A stretch of 38,439 nt of DNA from JAFGED01 sp964551295 (GTDB taxonomy: Bacteria; Chloroflexota; Anaerolineae; B4-G1). Numbering within the stretch: position 1 is the stretch's first letter; every line of letters starts with the position of its first letter. Position numbers and translations under genes: made by a program. The stretch spans positions 1 through 38,439 of the forward strand of contig CAZKDJ010000014.1 in assembly GCA_964551295.1 (NCBI GenBank). The letters run 5' to 3'. Below the pieces are notes generated by a model, which saw only the letters and a list, made by a program, of their open reading frames with translations, did no database searches and was not told the origin of the DNA. This document shows, piece after piece, positions 32,241 to 38,439 of this stretch.

Positions 32241-34541
32241 TCACTCACCCGCCTGCACACCATCGGCCAGCACGCCAAAAGACGCCGGCGTGACGGCATC
32301 GCCGCTTGCGACAAGGGCGATGCCTCGATCATCATCGAACGCACTCGATGGGCCAGGAGCCAGAAGCACGAGGTTATCACTCGGTCCCAAGTTGAAACCC
32401 GGATCGACGCTCGCGTCCAGGTTAGGATTGCCAGCATACAAGGTCATGCGCCGATCCCAGGTGTCCAGGTCGTCCGGCGGGGGCTGATCAGATCCCGCTG
32501 CCCGCCCCACGACAACGAGGATCGTCGTACCGCGGGGAACGCGGGCGAGCGCTGGGCCGTCGGCGAAAATCAACGATCCCTCGTCGGTCGCGGTTTTCGT
32601 GTCGTTGTCGGTCACGCGCCAACCGCGCAGGTCGACGCCGCCGGGGCGCATCACTCGCAGCTCAAACCACCCTTCCGCAACGAGGCTATCTCCGTCTATG
32701 TGATAATCGGAAAAAACGACGTCGCCTGGCTGAGGCGCATCGTCATCGACCGCTTCGAAGCGCGGCGTGAGTGTCAGAGGGCCATCGGGCCGCAGCTCGA
32801 CAACCGGCGTCTGAGGGAGACTGGGCGGATCCCAACCGGCAAAACGATAGCCCGGCATCGGCACGGCCGTGATGCGGACGGGCACTCCCCGGAAATAGAC
32901 GCCTCGCCAGGCCAAGTCCGGCAGAAGAGACCCATTGACGGCGACCGTGCCACGTCCACCGGATGGAGCGTTAAAGACAAGCTCGGCCGTGCCGTCCAGG
33001 CCAAAGCCTGTGACTATGTGCTGGCGGACGAGATCAGGCCGGAGACGAGCGAAGGCGCGCATCTCCTCCACGTTGGCCGCCCAGTTGCCCACGCTTCCCC
33101 AGCGCGCGGTTTCATACGCTATGTCCGGCTCCAGTTCGGCGGCCAGGGCGTCGATGTAGCCGATGACCGATTGGGGCGCAAGCGTGGTATTGAGCAGGTC
33201 GGCCATGCGCGAGAGGAACAAATCGCGAAACACCCGGTTTCCCAACAGTTTGCGAAACAACAGCACCTCGCGCCCTTCCGTCTCGGGATGGTCATAGCTC
33301 AGCACGCGCTCGACCAAGTTTGCGTCAACGCGGCCGCCCGGCAGCGCGGCAAAGGCGTGGTCGGTGTCCCAGAACATCCACTGCCAGCGCCCACCCGGCA
33401 CGCGCGGGCGAAACTGCCGCACGTTGTGGTGCGGCCAATCGCGGTGGGCAGCGTAAATCTGGACGGCATAGTAGTCAATCAAGTTCGCCGGATCGACCTG
33501 GCTTTGAACGTAGGCATAATTAGCCGGATCAGCCAGATCATGCGTCGCGACGAACGCCATCAGTCGATCCCAGTGCCGGCGATCGCCCAGCAGAACACTG
33601 GCTTGCTCCACATTCTCCGGCACGTCCAGCATATCGGCTTCCTGAATGCCGTAACGATCCATCAAAAAGTGGCGGTCGATGCGCTCGCGGATGGTGTAAA
33701 TGCCCCACGGCTCGCCGTTGAGGAACAGCAAGGCAGGCTGGCTGTAGGTGGCCCGCCCATCCAGCTCGAACGCCAAAACGTCGGCCAACTGGTTGCGCAT
33801 GAGCGTCCAATTCCAAACATCGGGGGCTGACCAGTCTTGGCCGCTGTTGTGCAAGACCAAGCGCTTGAACGACTGAACGTCACTTGTGGGGAATAAGGGG
33901 TACTCCAACCTGCTGACCCCATACTCCTGGCGAAAATAAAGCCGCAGCGCCTTTTTCTCGTACAGTCGGCTGTGACCACCGTGGATGCGTATTCCCGCCG
34001 GAACGTGGAACCCCGAGCGACGGTCCTTGTCCACGTAAGTGACGTCTACGGGACGCTCCCACTCGTCCCCCCTTTTGACCGGGCGGACGTAGATGCCCTC
34101 CGATCCCCACAGGTCATCGGGGTCCACAATCAACGAGAGCATGGGCAGCGTCGCCCGCAGGCCGACGAAATACGACGCGCTGACCACCGGCCCCAACTCA
34201 CCATCCGGCAGCACAGCCCGCGCGCGAACGACGGTGACCGTCGGCGCGTCGGCGCGCAGGTGCAGGGGATGGGTATAGACCGTCCCGCCGGCCCGCTCGG
34301 GCACACTGCCGTCGAGCGTGAATATCACGTATGCGTCGGGATCAGAGACGTGGAACTCTAGGCGGACATCCTGCTCGAAATAACCGCCGGGAGGAGAGAA
34401 AACTGGCTCTGTCGCGGACGCGGCTTTCGCAGGCTTGCGGCGGTCAATGCATTCGAATGCATTGACCGCCGCAAGCGCAAGAATTGCGATAACGATGATG
34501 CACAGATGCGGTATACGCTTCAAGAAGGGAATCCGATGCAC
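32241..34541 (-). CDS. CotH-family secreted protein with chitobiase-like and LTD-like domains
   Basis: A 766-residue secreted or anchored protein. A basic start and hydrophobic stretch (about 10-28) form the signal peptide. Residues about 42-125 (PVFSPPGGYFEQDVRLEFH ... FTLDGSVP) match the chitobiase/hexosaminidase C-terminal domain. The CotH part (about 130-480) has FHVPAGIRIHGGHSR, KKALRLYFRQEYG, LVLHNSGQDWS, PWGIYTIRERIDRHFL and WMFWDTDHAFAA with the metal-type acidic pair; CotH proteins are atypical secreted kinases. Then come an InlB-repeat-like segment (GRGTVAVNG ... MPGYRFAGWDPP) and a lamin-tail-like end. The start is GTG at 34541 with AAGGGG upstream. A 44-bp palindrome sits inside the coding sequence near residues 22-37. 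Role: probably modification or anchoring of surface proteins; kinase activity unproven. Confidence 0.88.
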   Translation of the reverse strand: MHRIPFLKRIPHLCIIVIAILALAAVNAFECIDRRKPAKAASATEPVFSPPGGYFEQDVRLEFHVSDPDAYVIFTLDGSVPERAGGTVYTHPLHLRADAPTVTVVRARAVLPDGELGPVVSASYFVGLRATLPMLSLIVDPDDLWGSEGIYVRPVKRGDEWERPVDVTYVDKDRRSGFHVPAGIRIHGGHSRLYEKKALRLYFRQEYGVSRLEYPLFPTSDVQSFKRLVLHNSGQDWSAPDVWNWTLMRNQLADVLAFELDGRATYSQPALLFLNGEPWGIYTIRERIDRHFLMDRYGIQEADMLDVPENVEQASVLLGDRRHWDRLMAFVATHDLADPANYAYVQSQVDPANLIDYYAVQIYAAHRDWPHHNVRQFRPRVPGGRWQWMFWDTDHAFAALPGGRVDANLVERVLSYDHPETEGREVLLFRKLLGNRVFRDLFLSRMADLLNTTLAPQSVIGYIDALAAELEPDIAYETARWGSVGNWAANVEEMRAFARLRPDLVRQHIVTGFGLDGTAELVFNAPSGGRGTVAVNGSLLPDLAWRGVYFRGVPVRITAVPMPGYRFAGWDPPSLPQTPVVELRPDGPLTLTPRFEAVDDDAPQPGDVVFSDYHIDGDSLVAEGWFELRVMRPGGVDLRGWRVTDNDTKTATDEGSLIFADGPALARVPRGTTILVVVGRAAGSDQPPPDDLDTWDRRMTLYAGNPNLDASVDPGFNLGPSDNLVLLAPGPSSAFDDDRGIALVASGDAVTPASFGVLADGVQAGE
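34433..34476. repeat. 44-bp perfect palindrome inside the CotH gene
   Basis: Two 22-base arms meet at 34454/34455 with no loop: the left arm starts GCTTGCGGCGG and ends GCATTC, the right arm is its exact reverse complement. In the coding frame it encodes about 14 residues across the end of the signal peptide (LAAVNAFECIDRRK). Such length is not expected by chance. Confidence 0.9.
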
Positions 34542-34603
34542 ACTGCCCCTTTGCTAGGTATGTAGAGGCACGGTCAACAACGCGAACGCTACTTGATGCA
34601 AGG

Positions 34604-34632
34604 AGTATAATGCAACTCTATACGCAAGTCAA
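34604..34632 (-). promoter_or_regulatory. Promoter for the CotH-family gene
   Basis: Minus strand: TTGACT at 34632-34627, exactly 17 nt, TATACT at 34609-34604, about 63 bases before the GTG start. It lies in the divergent 161-base region between this gene and the plus-strand glycosyltransferase. Confidence 0.65.
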
Positions 34633-34658
34633 CGACCATCGAGGGCAAGTCACACACC

Positions 34659-34686
34659 TGGACAACCCTTGAATCTGTTGTAAAAT
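34659..34686 (+). promoter_or_regulatory. Weak promoter candidate for the plus-strand glycosyltransferase
   Basis: TGGACA at 34659-34664, 16-nt spacer, TAAAAT at 34681-34686; the predicted transcript start lies about 10 bases before the ATG, giving a very short leader without a clear ribosome binding site. Confidence 0.35.
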
Positions 34687-34702
34687 CCGACCCAGGTTAC
34701 CC

Positions 34703-37000
34703 ATGGACAACGCCGTAAAGCCATCTGCCCTACCCTCTTGGTGGTCAAGAGTCAGGCCGTACGTCAAAGCCGCGTTGTGGCTTGCACTATCGATCGCTCC
34801 GCTGACCCTCACTCTGGCGTGGGGTACGTATTTCGATGACGACGCATACGTCGCCTTCCGCCACGCGCGCAACCTGGCCCGCGGCCAGGGACTGACCTAC
34901 GGCGTCCAAACGCCACCCAGATCAGCCCTCTACACACTGGCGCTGTGGTCGTTGGCCGAACTGGGCGTACCGCCGCCGCAAGCCGGGCTAATCTTGAGCG
35001 CGCTGGGGTGGAGCGCAGCAGTCTGGGCCATCCACAGCGTCGGTCGCGCGCTGCATCGCTCTGCGGCAGCAACGCTGTCAGCAGCTCTCCTGGCTTTCAG
35101 CCCAATCATCGTAGCCACGCTAGGGACACAAGTCCCTTGGATCATTGCTCTGGCGTGGATTGCCCTCGTAGCGTCGGCCAAGCATCGATGGACCACACAG
35201 GCCTGCGCCCTGGCGCTGATGCTGCTCACCCACTTTGACCTGAACACGTTGGCACTGGTAACATTGCTGGTCGCCACTCAATGGCTTGAGCGGCGACGCT
35301 TCCCACTGCGGTCCTTTCTGATTTTGGTGATCGTCGCCTCGGGTTGCGGGCTATTGGTCGCTCGGCAAGTCATCGCCCCACCCTCCCTCCCTAACTTGGA
35401 TCTGCCCAAATGGGAACACGACATACGGCGACTTTTGGACGAGAGCGAGTTCTACTGGCTGTTCCCGCCCCTGTGCCTCTGTGGAATGGCGGAACTTTTA
35501 CGCACGCCGCGAAAAACGTGGCTGGGCGCATTGCCGTGGGGAGCAACAGCATTTCTGATCGGCGGCCCGGTAGCCCGGGCTGTGATGATCACCCTGGTGC
35601 TGTTCCTGACCGGCCTAGGCGTTCATTGGATCATCACGCAGATCAAAGCGCGCACCCTCACCCAACTCAATCGCATCACACTGGCGACAAGTGTGATGCT
35701 GATCGCCGGGCTACCACTGGCAATAGCGCAGGTATCCTCGCTCGTGCAGCGCTACCAACTCAGGCCCATCGCCCGCCACGCGCTCGAAGCACAAGCGGGC
35801 GAATGGTTGCGCAAACACAGCGAGCCGACGGCGACGGTGTTTGGCTCCGAGCGGCTGGGATATCTGGCCGACCGGGCTGTCTTTCCCTGGAACGGGCATG
35901 CGGACGCCTCCGACATCGCGCCACCCTTAAAAGCCCTGAGCGAGAACCCGCCCCAACATCTTGTTTCCTTCCGGGACATCACCTGGAAATACATCACGCA
36001 AACACGTTGGTTCCAAGATACCTACGCGCCAGCCGAGAAATTCAGCTCCCCCTACGAGGTCACGTCGCCCCTCACGATTTGGAGCCGTCGATCCAAAGCG
36101 CCTGGTGTAAAAGAGCGTCATCCGTTAAATGTGCGCCTGCCGGGCGACGTAAACCTGATTGGGTACACCTTGCAGACACAGCACATCCAACCCGGAGACA
36201 CGGTGGACGTGACCCTCTTCCTAAAACCGACGCGCCCCGTCACCGAGTCGCTCAGGCCCATCGTGCAGATGAGTATCCCCCAGGGTTCGGGGGACTGGCA
36301 GAACTGGTGGCAAGTGGACTCGACAGGCGACTATAGCATCCCTACGGATTGGTGGCTGCCGGGAGAAACAATCGCCGCCGAGTTCGAGTTGGTTGTGAAC
36401 GAGGATCTGCCCGTCGGCGCATATCGCCTGGACGTACTCGTGCTCTCCCAAGACACCGAGCGCTATCTAGGCATGTATCAGGACGGCGACACATCCCCCG
36501 TTGACCGTGTCCTGCTTGGATACGTGGCCGTCCCCTGGCCGGGCGAAGCGCAAAATGCTGCCCTAGATCGTGCCAAGCCGGTACGTGCCAGCTTTGGGGA
36601 TCGGATCACGCTGCTGGGGTTTGAGGCAGAGGACAGTGCAGCAGCGGGGGGCGAACTTGAAGTCACGTTGTACTGGAGCGCCCGGCAGCCACCTGAGGAC
36701 AACTATGTCGTGTTCGTCCAACTGATGGACGACACAGGCCAGCCCGTCGCCGGCCATGATGGGACACCGATGGACGGGCGATATCCCTCGAGGGCATGGT
36801 TCCCCAGCGACGTCGTACCGGACACACATCGGCTGACGCTAGACCCCGCTACTCCTTTGGGAACGTACCGCTTACAAATCGGCATGTACCGCTGGTCCAG
36901 CCTGGAGCGGCTGCCTGTGTGGGATAGCGAGGGGAACGAACAGGCGGATCGGAGCTTGTTCCTGCAACGGATCGAGGTAACGGACGCACTCACCCACTAG
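34703..37000 (+). CDS. Polytopic GT-C-type glycosyltransferase with C-terminal beta module
   Basis: The only plus-strand gene: 765 residues. The N-terminal half (about 20-355) is polytopic with the loop YFDDDAYVAFRHARNLARGQG just after the first membrane segment. This is the DDA-x-FR-x-A-x-NLA-x-G pattern of ArnT/arabinofuranosyltransferase-like GT-C enzymes, whose aspartates bind the metal or donor phosphate. The second half is extracytoplasmic: a domain from about 360 and two related beta-sandwich modules (about 475-610, VNLIGYTLQTQHIQPGDTVDVTLF, and about 630-760, ITLLGFEAEDSAAAGGELEVTLYW). The last module resembles the end of the DUF2723 protein at 6261-8297. It diverges from the CotH gene. 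The start context lacks a good Shine-Dalgarno, matching a short leader. Substrate unknown. Confidence 0.85.
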   Translation: MDNAVKPSALPSWWSRVRPYVKAALWLALSIAPLTLTLAWGTYFDDDAYVAFRHARNLARGQGLTYGVQTPPRSALYTLALWSLAELGVPPPQAGLILSALGWSAAVWAIHSVGRALHRSAAATLSAALLAFSPIIVATLGTQVPWIIALAWIALVASAKHRWTTQACALALMLLTHFDLNTLALVTLLVATQWLERRRFPLRSFLILVIVASGCGLLVARQVIAPPSLPNLDLPKWEHDIRRLLDESEFYWLFPPLCLCGMAELLRTPRKTWLGALPWGATAFLIGGPVARAVMITLVLFLTGLGVHWIITQIKARTLTQLNRITLATSVMLIAGLPLAIAQVSSLVQRYQLRPIARHALEAQAGEWLRKHSEPTATVFGSERLGYLADRAVFPWNGHADASDIAPPLKALSENPPQHLVSFRDITWKYITQTRWFQDTYAPAEKFSSPYEVTSPLTIWSRRSKAPGVKERHPLNVRLPGDVNLIGYTLQTQHIQPGDTVDVTLFLKPTRPVTESLRPIVQMSIPQGSGDWQNWWQVDSTGDYSIPTDWWLPGETIAAEFELVVNEDLPVGAYRLDVLVLSQDTERYLGMYQDGDTSPVDRVLLGYVAVPWPGEAQNAALDRAKPVRASFGDRITLLGFEAEDSAAAGGELEVTLYWSARQPPEDNYVVFVQLMDDTGQPVAGHDGTPMDGRYPSRAWFPSDVVPDTHRLTLDPATPLGTYRLQIGMYRWSSLERLPVWDSEGNEQADRSLFLQRIEVTDALTH

Positions 37001-37015
37001 ACGGTCTCGAAGACA

Positions 37016-37043
37016 CGTAGGGCAAATTGACAATTTGCCTACG
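37016..37043. repeat. Inverted repeat between convergent genes
   Basis: CGTAGGGCAAATTG, one base, CAATTTGCCTACG: 13 bp pair with one bulged G. It overlaps the cupin stop codon and follows the plus-strand gene. It may serve as a bidirectional 3' end, but there is no T run on either side, so I list it as a repeat rather than a terminator. Confidence 0.65.
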
Positions 37044-37311
37044 AAAAGTTATAGTGCTTCCTGATTGGTTCGATAACCTTCCACGTGCACGACATTCCCA
37101 CGGGAAACGTGACCAGGTCGCCCGGCTGGATCTCGACCGGCTCGCCGTCGTCGGGCGTAACAACCACCCGCCCCTCGAGCACGTAACAAGTTTCGGTCAT
37201 GTCGTACAACCAGGGAAACTCGGACGCTTCCTTGGTCCAGATGGGCCAATCCCTGACGCCCATCTCGTCCAGTTTTTCCTGGCTGGGGTTTCTTTCGACC
37301 GTGATCTTCAT
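37039..37311 (-). CDS. Small cupin-domain protein
   Basis: A 90-residue single-domain cupin resembling the DUF861/EutQ-like cupin_3 group. The sequence MTETCYVLEGRVVVTPDDGEP followed by IQPGDLVTFPVGMSCTWKV is the usual two-motif beta barrel; the first motif keeps the glutamate and glycine positions but lacks the paired histidines of metal-binding cupins, so metal binding is doubtful. ATG at 37311 has AGGAGGT just upstream, and the protein length matches small stand-alone members. Its stop lies inside an inverted repeat shared with the convergent glycosyltransferase gene. Ligand or enzyme role unknown. Confidence 0.88.
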   Translation of the reverse strand: MKITVERNPSQEKLDEMGVRDWPIWTKEASEFPWLYDMTETCYVLEGRVVVTPDDGEPVEIQPGDLVTFPVGMSCTWKVIEPIRKHYNFS

Positions 37312-37333
37312 TGCGACCTCCTACCTACCATTA

Positions 37334-37505
37334 TTTGACATCTAGCCACCCGACAGTTTGAATCACGAATAGCACGAATCAACAAGTGACACGAATTCTA
37401 CTGAACATCAATCCAAAAAGCATTTGTGAAATTCGTCGACTCGTGTCATTCGTGATCAGTCCGCGACTCGTCCGCGAAAGTGTCGGGTAGCTGGGTTTGA
37501 CACTC
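37334..37505. repeat. Imperfect ~170-bp foldback region
   Basis: Between the cupin and the AlbA-like gene. Outer arms share ACCCGACA (37348-37355) and TGTCGGGT (37481-37488) within longer imperfect matches. Inner arms share ATCACGAAT-type words (ATCACGAAT and CACGAAT near 37362-37379) with ATTCGTGAT (37449-37457) and CTCGTGTC. No open reading frame fits. It could be a non-autonomous foldback element or a 3'-end structure. Confidence 0.5.
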
Positions 37506-37506
37506 G

Positions 37507-38439
37507 TCATTTCAGGATGTAATACGTCCCCTTCTTGGCCCCGATCTTGAGCAAAATACCGCGATCCACCAGATCGACCAGGTCCAGCCGCAGCGTCTCG
37601 GCGGTGACGTCGGGGCACAGCTCGCGGTACTCGCGATTGGTGATGCGCCCGCGCTCCTGCACGTAAGCCAGGGCCCGCGCCTGCCGCTCGTTCATCGACG
37701 GCGCGCGCACGGACATCGGCGCGCGCTCGATCACGTTCTTGAGCGTGACAGTAAAGGCGTAGGGGGTGTCCTTGAACTGGGGCGCCGGGTGACCGGCCCG
37801 CATCATCTCATCGATCATCAGGTCCACGCCCAACCCCAGCTCCTCGATGTAGCCCCACTGGTACAGCGCAGAGACGAGGCGCGGATTGCGCGAAAAGTGC
37901 TCCTCGATGATGTTATCGACGGTGATGAAACCGGGCAGCCCGCCGGGGCTGATGATTTCCATACGGTCGGAGAACATGCGCACCTCGATGCGCCGCCCGC
38001 CCAGCCGGTAATCACGGTGGGCCACGGCATTGACCAGCGCCTCGCGGACGGCGGCCACGGGGTACTCGGTGCGCTCCTCCCGCTCCAATCCGGTGACGAC
38101 GGCGCCGATGCGCATCTCCTCGCCCACCACCTCCCACGTGCGCTGGATGATGCGCGCCAGCGGCCCGCCGATCTCCTCGCGGCGGCCATAGCCCGCCTGA
38201 CCGGTCTCGTCGCGTGGCAGCGTGCCGACGAACTTGACAAAGGTCAGCCCACTCTGCGGCAGAAAGGCCTGGGGATTCTTGGCGAACAGCAACACGCCTG
38301 CGACGGTAGGACGGCCCTCTTCGTTTAGTGCGCCTACCTGCGCCAGCAGATCGTCCACAGAGCGCGCCCACTCCCGGTGTTGGCGATCCTCCCACTTGGC
38401 TTTGAACTCCTCGATTACCTCGTCGTCAAAGTCGTCCCG
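37507..38439 (-). CDS. AlbA_2/RecG-like ATP-binding transcriptional regulator, 5' end missing
   Basis: The gene runs off the right edge: codons before 38358 stay open to the last base (DDEVIEEFKAKWEDRQHREW), so the TTG at 38358 is not the true start. The visible 310 residues contain the end of the AlbA_2 (divergent AAA4/Schlafen-like) domain, GRPTVAGVLLFAKNPQAFLP. A HATPase_c_4-type module follows, with EYPVAAVREALVNAVAHRDY (N-box-like) and RMEIISPGGLPGFITVDNI (G1-like). A C-terminal winged helix starts ARALAYVQERGRITNREYRELC and ends GTYYILK. Members are usually annotated as ATP-dependent DNA helicase RecG-related or putative transcriptional regulators; the function is not settled. It could control neighbouring genes, but nothing here proves it. 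Confidence 0.88.
   Translation of the reverse strand, partial: RDDFDDEVIEEFKAKWEDRQHREWARSVDDLLAQVGALNEEGRPTVAGVLLFAKNPQAFLPQSGLTFVKFVGTLPRDETGQAGYGRREEIGGPLARIIQRTWEVVGEEMRIGAVVTGLEREERTEYPVAAVREALVNAVAHRDYRLGGRRIEVRMFSDRMEIISPGGLPGFITVDNIIEEHFSRNPRLVSALYQWGYIEELGLGVDLMIDEMMRAGHPAPQFKDTPYAFTVTLKNVIERAPMSVRAPSMNERQARALAYVQERGRITNREYRELCPDVTAETLRLDLVDLVDRGILLKIGAKKGTYYILK

Noticed and set aside
32235..33830. 531-codon plus-strand frame opposite the CotH gene
   Set aside because: Antisense shadow; the minus-strand protein has clear CotH motifs and a signal peptide.

Overview
This window reads as a fragment of a GC-rich bacterial chromosome, most likely an uncultured member of Chloroflexota (Anaerolineae-like). 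That is an inference. It rests on the mix of DUF2723 and PMT-type membrane glycosyltransferases, DUF11-rich giant surface proteins with a YLPVVMR-type motif, CotH-family secreted proteins, S23-type four-helix-bundle proteins, and degenerate 7-8 bp tandem repeats between genes. Only one gene (34703-37000) is on the plus strand; every other supported gene is on the minus strand. I see no rRNA, tRNA, CRISPR array or insertion sequence.

Layout, in minus-strand transcription order from the right edge: a partial AlbA/RecG-like ATP-binding regulator (38439-37507), a foldback-like repeat region, and a small cupin (37311-37039). The plus-strand glycosyltransferase (34703-37000) diverges from a surface-modification block: a CotH-family protein (34541-32241), a large PMT-type glycosyltransferase with a carbohydrate-binding-like tail (32080-29117), a small membrane protein (29098-28664), a 1919-residue surface protein (28484-22725) and a small anchored protein (22689-22177).

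Next comes a five-gene MacAB-like export locus (21727-14451): lipoprotein adaptor, double FtsX permease, an ABC ATPase with an AbrB-like C-terminal domain, a second ABC ATPase, and a lipoprotein of the sugar-binding ABC family. It has its own promoter, a roughly 110-nt leader with a terminator-like hairpin and possible leader peptide, and a terminator. Xylulokinase (14243-12690) has a separate strong promoter. It is followed by a tight cluster of a membrane protein, metallophosphoesterase, another membrane protein and aldo/keto reductase (12634-9687).

The left third is metabolic. A LarA-family protein is translationally coupled to a DUF2723 glycosyltransferase (9592-6261). GTP-dependent PEP carboxykinase (6277-4313) and malic enzyme (4195-2840) form a C3/C4 interconversion pair separated by a terminator and a new promoter. 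Then follow a four-helix-bundle protein, an M20 amidohydrolase with no canonical start codon at its expected N-terminus, and a C-terminally short histidine kinase.

The most interesting items are the ABC ATPase-AbrB fusion within an exporter operon that ends in an orphan solute-binding protein, and that operon's attenuator-like leader. Others are a 44-bp perfect palindrome inside the CotH coding sequence, unrelated domains nested within DUF11 repeats, and heptad repeat arrays that supply a ribosome binding site and a protein tail.
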